This document shows, in pieces, positions 1-5,879 of a DNA stretch of 12,857 nt. The position numbers were made by a program, and so were the translations under genes. Within the stretch, counting starts at the first letter, position 1; each line of letters opens with the position of its first letter. The DNA is from Prevotellaceae bacterium (GTDB lineage Bacteria; Bacteroidota; Bacteroidia; Bacteroidales; UBA932): assembly GCA_031259225.1 (NCBI GenBank), contig JAIRLT010000188.1:1-12857 (forward strand), in the 5' to 3' direction. A model generated the notes under the pieces. The model searched no databases and was not told the DNA's origin. It was given only the letters and a program-made list of their open reading frames with translations.

Positions 1-171
1 AACAAAACCGCTCCACAGAAATTCTACGTCACCACCGTAGCTGCCGGTTGAGACAAAGCAATTGATAAATGCAATAAGCGTAGCGAGCAATCCTGTTATA
101 AGTATAAACCACGCAGTGCTTCGCAGTGTTTGGATACCGGTATTTTTGGTATCAAAAAAAATCTTTTTCAT
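1..171 (-). CDS. Small membrane protein, partial (3' end outside window)
   Basis: The minus strand is open from an ATG at 171 to the window edge, giving 57 residues without a stop. The N-terminus is charged (MKKIFFDTKN). A hydrophobic stretch at about residues 21-40 (WFILITGLLATLIAFINCFV) looks like one transmembrane helix, followed by a Gly/Ser-containing segment. The start lies only 12 bases past the stop of the exonuclease gene, so the two are probably co-transcribed on the repressor side of the element. I do not recognise the family. It could be a lysogeny-expressed membrane protein, for example one acting in superinfection exclusion, but nothing in the sequence shows that. Existence of the gene is supported by the open frame, the ATG and the spacing; function is unknown. 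Confidence 0.6.
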   Translation of the reverse strand, partial: MKKIFFDTKNTGIQTLRSTAWFILITGLLATLIAFINCFVSTGSYGGDVEFLWSGFV

Positions 172-183
172 AACTGTTTATTT

Positions 184-1092
184 TTATTGATTAATATTCC
201 TGACAAAGTCATATTCTGATAAAATTTCGATACCTGCTCCTTTTTTTATAAGGTTAATCGCCTTCTCTTGTTTAGCACTCATTCCATCGTTTCCAACGAT
301 ACGATAATCTTGTTGACCAACAATTAAAAAATCCGTATCTTTCGTCACACCTTTTCCTATTAACCCCCCAATATCAGCTATTATTTGCTGAGCTTCTGTT
401 CTTGTCATTGATGATAATGTTCCGGTAAAAACAACTGTTTGTCCATAAAAGATGCTATCGGGATTATGTTTATTTGTATCTCCTATTACTTCTTTTATCC
501 TTTTAGTTCTCTTTGTTAATGATGGTTTGTAACCTCCGGGATATAGTTCACCGATAGATACATTCATCTTTTCCTTAAAATCATTTTCGGAATTTATCTC
601 TTTTATTTCGAATGCTCTTAAACACAATTCCGCTGTAGCTCTACTGTCCGGGCCGGCACGATGATGTTTTAATGTAATATTATTTATACTACAAAGTGTA
701 GCTAAATCATATCCGGGCAGCCCTGACCATACTTGTTTGGAAAAAATATAACTACATGAATATTTAAATCGCGGGAAAGGTATTTGATATAGTTCAAGGG
801 TTCTTCTCAACACACTCATATCAAACCCTGCATTATGAGCTATCAAAAATTTGTCTTCAATTAATGGGCATATTTCATCCCATAATTCATCAAATTCTTG
901 TTTGTCTGCAACATCTTCGGGAGTAATACCATGAATTAACGTGTTAAAATAGTCAAAATCATTATTAATAGGTTTTATTAACCATGATTTCGTTTCTATT
1001 ATTTTTCCATTATTTACAAAAGTTAAACCCATCTCACATGGGCTACATCTTTCACTCGTTGCTGTTTCAAAATCTATGGCTACAAAATTCAT
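184..1092 (-). CDS. DEDDh 3'-5' exonuclease (DnaQ-like) with C-terminal BRCT domain
   Basis: This 302-residue protein begins with an epsilon-type exonuclease fold. Exo I is DFET (D7, E9), Exo II is HNAGFD (D91) and Exo III is HRAGPD (H144, D149), so all DEDDh metal and catalytic residues are present. A HGITPEDV segment at about residues 54-61 is typical of the family. A lysine-rich linker leads into a BRCT domain at about residues 213-300, starting with a VVFTGTL motif as in DNA ligase and RFC1 BRCTs. Exonuclease-BRCT fusions are common in Bacteroidota and probably act in DNA repair or proofreading; the BRCT domain may bind DNA ends or protein partners. It lies 27 bases downstream of the repressor gene on the same strand, so it is probably expressed in the lysogen. 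Its role for the element (repair, defence or nothing special) is inference. Confidence 0.9.
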   Translation of the reverse strand: MNFVAIDFETATSERCSPCEMGLTFVNNGKIIETKSWLIKPINNDFDYFNTLIHGITPEDVADKQEFDELWDEICPLIEDKFLIAHNAGFDMSVLRRTLELYQIPFPRFKYSCSYIFSKQVWSGLPGYDLATLCSINNITLKHHRAGPDSRATAELCLRAFEIKEINSENDFKEKMNVSIGELYPGGYKPSLTKRTKRIKEVIGDTNKHNPDSIFYGQTVVFTGTLSSMTRTEAQQIIADIGGLIGKGVTKDTDFLIVGQQDYRIVGNDGMSAKQEKAINLIKKGAGIEILSEYDFVRNINQ

Positions 1093-1119
1093 AAGCCTAT
1101 TTTTTAATTAGTTTTGTTG

Positions 1120-1842
1120 TTAATTCTTTTCCCCATGCACATTGGGCATCTGTTCTGCCACCGGGGGCAAAGCCGGAGGGTTTGTATTGAAATCGTAAGA
1201 AGAAGGAAACCGTTCTGCTGCTTCAAATTTTGCCTTTAATGTTCCATTCATTTCGCAAAGTTCCTCTATTCGCTTCTCTTTATCTGCTAATTCCTGCTTC
1301 AAAAAATCAAATAATTTATCATATTCCATTGCATTTTTACCTTGCTTTTTTTCTATATTTCCCTTACCTGAAATAAGCCATACAGGATTTAAGGTTGGGT
1401 ATTTATCTAATATTTTTTGTAGTAATTCATCAGTAGCAGGAGTGTTGCCGGCTATAATATTTGTTAGCATATTATAATCTATACCTATAATTTGCGCTAA
1501 TTCTTCTTGTTCTATCCTATAAAATTCACAAACTTCATCTATTCTAAGCCCCACTCGCTGCAGTGATTCATAACTATGCTTTTTGCTTTCATATCGAACA
1601 TCTGAATTTATCCAATTTTCTTGTTCAAGCGATAAGTTTTTTAGCATTTCTCCTTCGCCAGTCAAAAGCCATTCGATATTTAAATTAGGGTATTTCTCTG
1701 AAATGATATTTAATTTATCATTGCCTATACCTTTTGAGATGCTGTTTACATACCCATTTCCAACAACAATAGATTTTTCAAATTCAGAAATACGCATATT
1801 TTCTGATTTTATAAAAATTTTTAACCTTTCTTTAACGCTCAT
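1120..1842 (-). CDS. Phage repressor with two tandem HTH domains and a coiled-coil tail
   Basis: I chose the ATG at 1842 (240 residues) because MSVKERLKIFI is the usual beginning of such HTH domains; an upstream in-frame ATG at 1878 would add 12 residues (MNFSKYFYKILS). HTH 1 covers about residues 3-66 and ends in YPNLNIEWLLTGEGEML. HTH 2 covers about residues 94-162 and ends in YPTLNPVWLISGKGNI, so the two are diverged copies of one domain. A predicted coiled coil follows at about 174-212, then a Pro-rich tail. The INPxWLLTGEGxM-type ending is typical of Bacteroidota phage repressors. There is no S24 peptidase domain, so LexA/CI-style self-cleavage is unlikely. The gene diverges from the early operon, with the palindrome at 1895-1909 between them as the likely operator. 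Repressor function is inferred from fold, divergence and operator position. Confidence 0.85.
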   Translation of the reverse strand: MSVKERLKIFIKSENMRISEFEKSIVVGNGYVNSISKGIGNDKLNIISEKYPNLNIEWLLTGEGEMLKNLSLEQENWINSDVRYESKKHSYESLQRVGLRIDEVCEFYRIEQEELAQIIGIDYNMLTNIIAGNTPATDELLQKILDKYPTLNPVWLISGKGNIEKKQGKNAMEYDKLFDFLKQELADKEKRIEELCEMNGTLKAKFEAAERFPSSYDFNTNPPALPPVAEQMPNVHGEKN

Positions 1843-1885
1843 ACTTAGTATTTTATAAAAATATTTAGAGAAATTCAATAAAAAA

Positions 1886-1917
1886 TTTGGAATTTAGGGA
1901 AATTCCCTATATCTTTG
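1886..1917 (+). promoter_or_regulatory. Early rightward promoter, Bacteroidota type
   Basis: TTTG at 1886-1889 and TATCTTTG at 1910-1917 match the Bacteroidota -33 (TTTG) and -7 (TAnnTTTG) boxes with a 20-base spacer. Transcription would start near 1924 and read into the small HTH gene at 1998. It is the only full-consensus promoter I see before the early operon. Confidence 0.8.
1895..1909. promoter_or_regulatory. Operator palindrome between the -33 and -7 boxes
   Basis: TAGGGAAATTCCCTA is a perfect dyad with 7-bp arms around a central A. After one mismatched pair it gains two further matching pairs on each side. It fills most of the promoter spacer, so a bound protein would block RNA polymerase. 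The divergent two-HTH repressor is the obvious candidate to bind it, with the Cro-sized protein at 1998 as a competitor. Binding is inferred from position and symmetry. Confidence 0.75.
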
Positions 1918-1997
1918 CATTATCAAATCCAACATAAAAAAAACACATAAATAAATAAACTACAAAAATACAATAAAAAATAAAAATAAAATCAAAT
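1918..1997 (+). promoter_or_regulatory. G-free A-rich 5' leader of the early operon
   Basis: No G occurs between the last base of the -7 box (1917) and the G of the ATG at 1998-2000. The leader is mostly A with some T and C, and cannot form G-C pairs within itself. No Shine-Dalgarno motif is present. Open A-rich leaders suit translation initiation in Bacteroidota, so high early expression is plausible. Confidence 0.65.
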
Positions 1998-2207
1998 ATG
2001 AAAGTCAAAAATGAAATCATCGAAATGTTGCGGAAGAATGCGGAATTAAAACGCGAACTTCTGTACCGCATGGGATGGAGCGAACCGACACTCTACCGCC
2101 ACATGCGGGAAAATTCCCTCAACGGCGACCTCACAAAGGTGTTGCCGGTAAAAATACTTGCCGAAGGTATGGGAATGCCGGAAAGTGAAATCCTCACCGT
2201 TGAATAG
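1998..2207 (+). CDS. Small HTH protein, candidate Cro-like or early regulator
   Basis: This 69-residue protein is the first gene transcribed from the early promoter. Residues about 14-37 (ending GWSEPTLYRHMREN) read like a helix-turn-helix with a recognition helix in SEPTLYRHMREN, and the C-terminal part (VLPVKILAEGMGMPESEILTV) resembles the later helices of small lambda-repressor-fold proteins. Size and place, divergent from a larger repressor and sharing its operator region, fit a Cro-type antagonist of the lysogenic repressor. The next gene begins 3 bases after its stop, so they form one operon. The DNA-binding fold is moderately well supported by pattern; the Cro role is inference from position. 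Confidence 0.65.
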   Translation: MKVKNEIIEMLRKNAELKRELLYRMGWSEPTLYRHMRENSLNGDLTKVLPVKILAEGMGMPESEILTVE

Positions 2208-2209
2208 CC

Positions 2210-2404
2210 ATGACCATCCTTATTAAGAACATCACCAACACACGCTCCAATGCTTGCGCTATTGCCGAGTTGGAGCGCGAGGGCTATCCCGAAGGGAGCG
2301 TCATTGAAGATGCACGCTACACCCCCAGTAACAACGCCTGTTACTGGAACAATTGTGTAGCTTACATTGGCGAAACCTGCGAAGTCCTAAATCCTAATTC
2401 TTAA
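2210..2404 (+). CDS. Small hypothetical early protein (64 aa)
   Basis: An ATG 2 bases after the upstream stop opens a 64-residue frame (MTILIKNITNTRSN...). I recognise no family. It carries three Cys and several Asn/Tyr residues in its second half (PSNNACYWNNCVAY), without the spacing of a clear zinc site. Its last residues (EVLNPNS) and stop codon are encoded by the 7-bp repeat array at 2385-2412, suggesting that the natural 3' end was altered or supplied by that spacer. A perfect 9-bp dyad at 2325-2347 lies inside it. Early position and small size would suit a host-takeover or anti-defence protein, which is speculation. Confidence 0.5.
   Translation: MTILIKNITNTRSNACAIAELEREGYPEGSVIEDARYTPSNNACYWNNCVAYIGETCEVLNPNS
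2325..2347. repeat. Perfect 9-bp inverted repeat, 5-base loop
   Basis: CCAGTAACA and TGTTACTGG are exact reverse complements separated by ACGCC, inside the 64-residue gene. As RNA it would make a strong short hairpin; as DNA it could be a protein-binding dyad. No U-run follows, so it is not a standard terminator. Confidence 0.5.
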
Positions 2405-2412
2405 TTCTTAAT
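2385..2412. repeat. 7-bp tandem spacer array (4 units) before the start at 2417
   Basis: Four consecutive heptads, TCCTAAA, TCCTAAT, TCTTAAT and TCTTAAT, run through the end of the upstream gene, supply its TAA, and end 4 bases before the next ATG. It belongs to the same class as the arrays before 4491, 9374, 10454, 11711 and 12775. Confidence 0.7.
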
Positions 2413-2416
2413 TAAA

Positions 2417-2662
2417 ATGACAACAGCTATCTACCGTTATTGTTCCGACCCCTACAGCATCCCGAGGCTGTACAGCAGCGCCCGTTGCGTTGTGGAGGGG
2501 TTTATCAATAGCCGGGTACTTATCCGGCTACTGGAGTTCACGCGCACCCATCGCCCCGGCGATCGTCTGCGGGTGATGCGAAAAAACATTACCATTACCG
2601 GCGAGCCGGTGGTCCCGCCGAAGGTGGACATGTCTACTGTGCGGCTGCCGTACAAAGATTAG
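2417..2662 (+). CDS. Small basic hypothetical early protein (81 aa)
   Basis: The ATG at 2417 follows the repeat spacer by 4 bases. The 81-residue product is rich in Arg and aromatic residues (RYCSDPYSIPRLYSSARC...), with a predicted helix at about residues 25-44 (VVEGFINSRVLIRLLEFTRT) and a basic GDRLRVMRK segment. No transmembrane segment, signal peptide or known motif is visible, and I do not recognise the family. Codon use is relatively G/C-rich at third positions, like the replication genes and unlike the recombinase cassette. The gene is judged real from its place in the operon and its composition; function is unknown. Confidence 0.5.
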   Translation: MTTAIYRYCSDPYSIPRLYSSARCVVEGFINSRVLIRLLEFTRTHRPGDRLRVMRKNITITGEPVVPPKVDMSTVRLPYKD

Positions 2663-2670
2663 CCAGATTG

Positions 2671-2701
2671 CTTATTGTCCTTACACTTCTTATTGCCCTT
2701 A
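2671..2701. repeat. Direct repeat pair in the 2663-2755 gap
   Basis: CTTATTGTCCTTA (2671-2683) and CTTATTGCCCTTA (2689-2701) match at 12 of 13 positions and start 18 bases apart. The rest of the gap is A/T-rich and shows no convincing TAnnTTTG box. It could be a regulator site or a remnant of spacer repeats. Confidence 0.45.
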
Positions 2702-2755
2702 GTATTTAATTTACATAACAATTTAATTCGCAATAATTCATAAAATTCGTATCAT

Positions 2756-3034
2756 ATGAAAACAGACCCCATCCTCTACCGCGCCAACGGCACACAAGAA
2801 ACCGTTGCGCCTCAAAACAAAAAATATTTCACCTTGCAGGAACTGCAGGCATTTGTCGGCGGCTACATCGAAAATGTCTTCCTCAACGACAGCCTAATAA
2901 TGGTCGTCAGTGAAGAAGGCAAATTAGACGGACTGCCTGTAAACGTCCGCGCCACCGAAATCATCCGGCGCTACGGCATAGAAGACACCATTGTCGGCGA
3001 CGCACTTGTGTGCCCGTCAAAACTCATTAAATAA
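2756..3034 (+). CDS. DUF3846-like protein (92 aa)
   Basis: From about residue 24 the protein reads YFTLQELQAFVGGYIENVFL, then EEGKLDGLPVN (53-63), ATEIIR and a GDALV segment (81-85). The LxELQxxVGGxIE, EEGKLxGLPxN and GDALV series is the hallmark pattern of the DUF3846 family, a small domain common in phages, plasmids and conjugative elements, where it often sits beside anti-restriction or other early genes. Molecular function is not established. Length is normal for a stand-alone copy, and the first ~20 residues are probably a flexible extension. It is followed after 9 bases by the next gene in the same operon. Family assignment is by pattern, made without a search. Confidence 0.75.
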   Translation: MKTDPILYRANGTQETVAPQNKKYFTLQELQAFVGGYIENVFLNDSLIMVVSEEGKLDGLPVNVRATEIIRRYGIEDTIVGDALVCPSKLIK

Positions 3035-3043
3035 TAAAAAAAT

Positions 3044-3328
3044 ATGAAAATAACACAGCATAGAAAAAACCTGACGAAATTGCAAGCCTCTTTACTTGAT
3101 ATGGCAAAAGATAGCATTAGCAATGGTGCATCGTTCAGCCAGACCGCCGACCGGTTAAAAGATGCTATTACTCTTTATAAATCCCAGCATCCGAAGTACA
3201 AGGGACAGACATACGTTTCCTATAGTGCCCCAAATAGGTATGAAAAGTATGGAGTCACAACAAAAGAGGCTATTTACATTCGTGACGCTGGTGGTGATTA
3301 TACGCTTATTTCAATACTTAATAAATGA
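3044..3328 (+). CDS. Hypothetical protein (94 aa)
   Basis: This 94-residue frame starts 9 bases after the DUF3846-like gene. The N-terminal half is predicted helical and basic (MKITQHRKNLTKLQASLLDM, then DRLKDAITLYKSQHP). The second half is Tyr-rich (YVSYSAPNRYEKYGVTTKEA) and probably beta-structured, ending in RDAGGDYTLISILNK. I do not recognise the family. Its base composition is visibly more A/T-rich than the upstream genes, and it shares this with the next two genes up to 4485, so it may have arrived with the recombinase. No membrane segment or catalytic motif is apparent. Confidence 0.5.
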   Translation: MKITQHRKNLTKLQASLLDMAKDSISNGASFSQTADRLKDAITLYKSQHPKYKGQTYVSYSAPNRYEKYGVTTKEAIYIRDAGGDYTLISILNK

Positions 3329-3346
3329 ATAAACATAAAATCGAAC

Positions 3347-3592
3347 ATGTATAAAATAGGCGAATGGGCAAAAGTAAGAAAAGACTTCAAAGAGTGTTTT
3401 GAGGTATCTTTCGCGCCATTTTATGCGGGACTATTAACACTCGCATATAGGCGGATTGTAATGGATATTGTAAAATTTGACGAATGGTTGGAAAAAAATT
3501 ATCCTGACGAATGGGAAAACACATCTATGGAAAATATCATCCGACATCACTATGGGCAAAAAGGAATTTCAATAATAAATGCGCTGATATGA
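3347..3592 (+). CDS. Hypothetical protein coupled to the recombinase (81 aa)
   Basis: An 81-residue frame whose TGA stop overlaps the recombinase ATG in an ATGA arrangement (3589-3592), a classical sign of translational coupling. The product has a mildly hydrophobic stretch (FAPFYAGLLTLAYRRIVMDIV, around residues 22-42) and an acidic/aromatic segment, FDEWLEKNYPDEWENTSMEN, followed by IIRHHYGQKG. I do not recognise a family. The tight overlap suggests it works with, or sets the level of, the recombinase, for example as an accessory or directionality factor. That role is inference from position only. Confidence 0.55.
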   Translation: MYKIGEWAKVRKDFKECFEVSFAPFYAGLLTLAYRRIVMDIVKFDEWLEKNYPDEWENTSMENIIRHHYGQKGISIINALI

Positions 3593-4485
3593 TTTACGGA
3601 TATGTAAGAGTGAGCAGTGACAAGCAGGATTGCGAAAATCAAAAGCTTGGTGTCAATACCCGTGCAAAGGAAATTGGCGTTGAAATACAAAAATGGATAG
3701 AAGACCATGGTATTTCCGGCACCAAGGAACCGGAGGAACGGGCGCTTGGAAAACTTTTGAAAAAAGTACAAAAAGACGACATAATTATCGTTTCCGAACT
3801 CTCACGGCTTGGCAGAAGTTTGTACATGGTATTTCGAATTTTGGACGGATTGTCCAAAAAAGAAGTAAAATGTTATTCCCATAAGGACAATTTCAAGTTG
3901 GATAATTCAATAGAAAGTAAAGTAATGGCTTTTGCTTTTTCCCTCGCCGGGGAAATAGAGCGGGATATGATAAGCCGGCGCACTAAAGAAGCCTTGCTTC
4001 GGAAAAGGATGAATGGAGCAGTACTTGGTCGTCCCATCGGAAGCAAATCGAAGAAGCGGAAACTCGATGACAAGGAAAAACAAATCATCGAATACCTTAA
4101 CAGGGGGTTGAGTTATTCGGCAATAGCCCGGCTAATGGGTTGTCACCGTTTAACAATAACCGACATGGTCAAAAGAAGCAATCTGGAACAATACCGCAAA
4201 AATCACGAAAAATTCGTTGAAATGGGCAAAAAAAAGAAAAAAACGATATATGTGAAAGCCATTAGAAAGGAAACAGCGCTGCTTGATAACGAACTGGTAG
4301 AACTATACAGGAAGAACTACTATTCCCTTCCCGCCATGGCAAAAGAAATGGATATAACGTGGGGAACGCTTGTCGCCCTGCTGAAAAGAAGGGGGCTTTA
4401 TGAAAAGATTGCTGAAGAAAATCAAAAACAACGACTTTATATGAAATCGGAAAACAACAATTCACAAATAATTCTTAACTCTTAA
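3589..4485 (+). CDS. Mpi-type serine recombinase (resolvase/invertase) with an extra C-terminal HTH region
   Basis: The ATG at 3589 is preferred to the upstream in-frame ATG at 3511 because MIYGYVRVSS is the canonical beginning and it forms the ATGA overlap. Residues 1-138 are a complete resolvase catalytic domain: R7, nucleophile S9, SRLGRS (72-77) and GEIERDMISRRTKEAL with E124 and R125. A GRPIGSK linker and an HTH (about 158-196) follow, as in the master DNA invertase Mpi of Bacteroides fragilis, which flips many promoters. Mpi-like proteins usually stop near 200 residues; this one has 298. The added ~100 residues contain a lysine cluster (GKKKKK) and a second probable HTH (about 230-272, NYYSLPAMAKEMDITWGTLVALLKRR). 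It may invert a promoter of the element (see 10290-10448), resolve dimers or integrate it. Targets are unknown. Its end and stop are encoded in heptad repeats (4473-4486). Confidence 0.9.
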   Translation: MIYGYVRVSSDKQDCENQKLGVNTRAKEIGVEIQKWIEDHGISGTKEPEERALGKLLKKVQKDDIIIVSELSRLGRSLYMVFRILDGLSKKEVKCYSHKDNFKLDNSIESKVMAFAFSLAGEIERDMISRRTKEALLRKRMNGAVLGRPIGSKSKKRKLDDKEKQIIEYLNRGLSYSAIARLMGCHRLTITDMVKRSNLEQYRKNHEKFVEMGKKKKKTIYVKAIRKETALLDNELVELYRKNYYSLPAMAKEMDITWGTLVALLKRRGLYEKIAEENQKQRLYMKSENNNSQIILNS

Positions 4486-4486
4486 C
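4473..4486. repeat. 7-bp tandem spacer array (2 units) before the start at 4491
   Basis: Two exact copies of TCTTAAC span the last codons and stop of the recombinase gene and end 4 bases before the next ATG. The unit is the same as in the array at 9334-9368. Confidence 0.6.
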
Positions 4487-4490
4487 AATT

Positions 4491-5033
4491 ATGCCAACCA
4501 TCCAAAAAATATTTTATCTCGACATCACCCCTGAAAAGTTTATCGACAACTGTTCAGTCGTCGAGTTACAAGAAATCATCCTGCTTGCCAATGCCCGGTT
4601 AAACCGGAAGGAAAGAACACCGGTGGCGTCGGAGCAAGACGCTGCCGACATTGTGCCCTTACCGCCCTTAAAGTCTTTATCTAAACCGGCAGCCATCGAA
4701 GCGCCGCCTAAACCATCTCATCGCAAGGCGCTACCGAAAGCCGCCCCCGGCGCCGCTGTTACAAAAAAAGAAAGAAGCAACTGGACGCCGGAAGAGGACG
4801 CAACATTGCGCAAGCTGTGGACTTCCATGCTCGGCGTGGAAATTGCCAAAAAACTCAACCGGGACTACAAGTCCCTCATGGCGCACGCCAAAAAGTTGGG
4901 GCTGATAAAAAGAAACAAGAAAACGAATACCCGCAAACCTCCTCCTCCGGAAGAGTCCGAACCATCCAAAAGGAAAACCAAAGAAAGAACTACCGACTGT
5001 ATCAGTATAGAAACCGGTACAGTATTTAATTAA
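4491..5033 (+). CDS. SANT/Myb-like DNA-binding protein (180 aa)
   Basis: Three parts are visible. Residues 1-40 form a compact N-terminal module (FYLDITPEKFIDNCSVVELQ..., then LANARLNRK). Residues about 41-95 are a Pro/Ala/Lys-rich linker. Residues about 96-142 are a SANT/Myb-like domain beginning with NWTPEEDATLRKLW, with the tryptophans W98 and W110 in the first helix, then VEIAKKLNRDYKSLMAHAKKLGL. A basic tail follows. Myb/SANT-like domains in phage proteins usually bind DNA. Its place between recombinase and replication genes suggests a role in regulation, recombination accessory work or replication, but nothing decides between these. Start at 4491 is the first ATG and lies 5 bases after the previous stop. 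Confidence 0.75.
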   Translation: MPTIQKIFYLDITPEKFIDNCSVVELQEIILLANARLNRKERTPVASEQDAADIVPLPPLKSLSKPAAIEAPPKPSHRKALPKAAPGAAVTKKERSNWTPEEDATLRKLWTSMLGVEIAKKLNRDYKSLMAHAKKLGLIKRNKKTNTRKPPPPEESEPSKRKTKERTTDCISIETGTVFN

Positions 5034-5046
5034 AAAATTAACCGCT

Positions 5047-5217
5047 ATGAACAACGAAAAGGAAAACAACATCGGTCGTTCGGTAGAATTGAAAAAGCCA
5101 TATCTTGGCTACCGTTACGGTACGATATGTGGCTATGAGCAATTATTCTACTTAGTAGAATTGACCAGCGGGCATATAGCACTCGTCTACGAAGACGAAT
5201 TTAATTTTATGGATTAA
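5047..5217 (+). CDS. Small hypothetical protein (56 aa)
   Basis: An ATG 13 bases after the previous stop opens a 56-residue frame beginning MNNEKENNIG and ending in an acidic DEFNFMD. The centre (KKPYLGYRYGTICGYEQLFYLVELTSGHIALVYEDEF) alternates hydrophobic and polar residues and could form a small beta-barrel or SH3-like fold, as many short phage proteins do. It fills the gap between the SANT-like gene and the MazG-like gene with normal operon spacing (next start 13 bases on). It is too short for many gene callers. No family is recognised; existence is supported by frame, spacing and composition. Confidence 0.6.
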   Translation: MNNEKENNIGRSVELKKPYLGYRYGTICGYEQLFYLVELTSGHIALVYEDEFNFMD

Positions 5218-5230
5218 CGTTCAAATAATT

Positions 5231-5635
5231 ATGAAAGCAGAATTAAACCAGCTCCGCGACGAAATCCACAAAAACGCCGTAGAAAAAGGATTTTACGACT
5301 TTGAACAAAGCGTCCCCAATGGCGCGTTAGCAAAAGAGGTAGAACACGCCTTTTTTGCACAGAAAATAGCGCTTATTCACTCGGAACTGGGCGAAGCGCT
5401 CAATGCCGACAGGTGCAATGCGCACGCTCATTTATCAAAGTATGATAATTTTAATATCTTTTACAAAGAAGCCTTTGAATTTCATATCAAGGACACCGTC
5501 GAGGACGAACTCGCCGACGTAATAATCCGCACCCTTGACCTCTGCGGACACTTGGATATCGATATTGAAAAACATGTTGAGTTAAAAATGCAATACAACC
5601 AAACCCGTGCATACATGCATGATAAAAAATATTAA
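5231..5635 (+). CDS. MazG-like nucleotide pyrophosphohydrolase
   Basis: This 134-residue protein has the all-alpha NTP pyrophosphohydrolase metal signature: ExxE at E52/E55 (in HSELGEAL) and ExxD at E93/D96 (in EDELADVIIRTLDL), each placed in a predicted helix. The N-terminal IHKNAVEKGFYDFE segment is also usual in phage MazG-like proteins. Such enzymes hydrolyse nucleoside triphosphates to monophosphates and pyrophosphate with Mg2+. In phages they are linked to nucleotide-pool clean-up, and for some an effect on host (p)ppGpp has been proposed. Placement just before the replication protein agrees with a nucleotide-metabolism role. Exact substrate cannot be told from sequence. The next gene starts 3 bases after its stop. 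Confidence 0.85.
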   Translation: MKAELNQLRDEIHKNAVEKGFYDFEQSVPNGALAKEVEHAFFAQKIALIHSELGEALNADRCNAHAHLSKYDNFNIFYKEAFEFHIKDTVEDELADVIIRTLDLCGHLDIDIEKHVELKMQYNQTRAYMHDKKY

Positions 5636-5638
5636 GAT

Positions 5639-5854
5639 ATGAATGCAATAATATTAAAAATAATGGCAGCGGCGCCACTTGTGCTTGCGATATTCTGCTG
5701 GATAAATTATCACTTGATACATAGAGATTTTGAGGCATACAAACGCATTGAGGATGATAGGTATAAACATCTGTGCGACCTGCTTAATGAATTAAAAAGA
5801 GCCGCTGGGCGAAGCTCTACCGGGGCGATTTGCCCGGCAACTGAAAATGTTTGA
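5639..5854 (+). CDS. Small membrane-anchored coiled-coil protein (71 aa)
   Basis: Residues about 4-24 (IILKIMAAAPLVLAIFCWINY) form one hydrophobic helix after a very short N-terminus. Residues about 29-55 (RDFEAYKRIEDDRYKHLCDL, then LNELKRAA) are a charged amphipathic helix likely to make a short coiled coil, and the last ~16 residues are flexible. The layout resembles an N-terminally anchored protein with a cytoplasmic coiled coil. Phages use such proteins as spanin-like, holin-accessory or membrane-targeting factors, but its place in the replication operon, not a lysis operon, argues against lysis. Function unknown. Confidence 0.55.
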   Translation: MNAIILKIMAAAPLVLAIFCWINYHLIHRDFEAYKRIEDDRYKHLCDLLNELKRAAGRSSTGAICPATENV

Positions 5855-5879
5855 ATAACCAATCCATAACGCTTAACTC

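Noticed and set aside
1856..1863. Minus-strand -7 box (TATTTTTA) for the repressor
   Set aside because: One mismatch to TAnnTTTG, but no -33 box at the proper distance; the repressor promoter remains unidentified.
2107..2118. GGGAA-N2-TTCCC in the small HTH gene as a second operator
   Set aside because: Arms match the 1895-1909 operator core, but the spacer is two bases and not one, the outer TA/TA is not kept, and it lies in coding sequence. Too weak to call.
4731..5072. 113-codon open frame on the minus strand
   Set aside because: Antisense to the SANT-like gene; the Phe/Arg-rich product comes from complementing Lys/Glu codons.
5820..5837. Short G/C-rich hairpin as a terminator before the primase-helicase gene
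   Set aside because: Six pairs with a bulge and a 5-base loop, but no T-run follows and the downstream gene appears to belong to the same operon.
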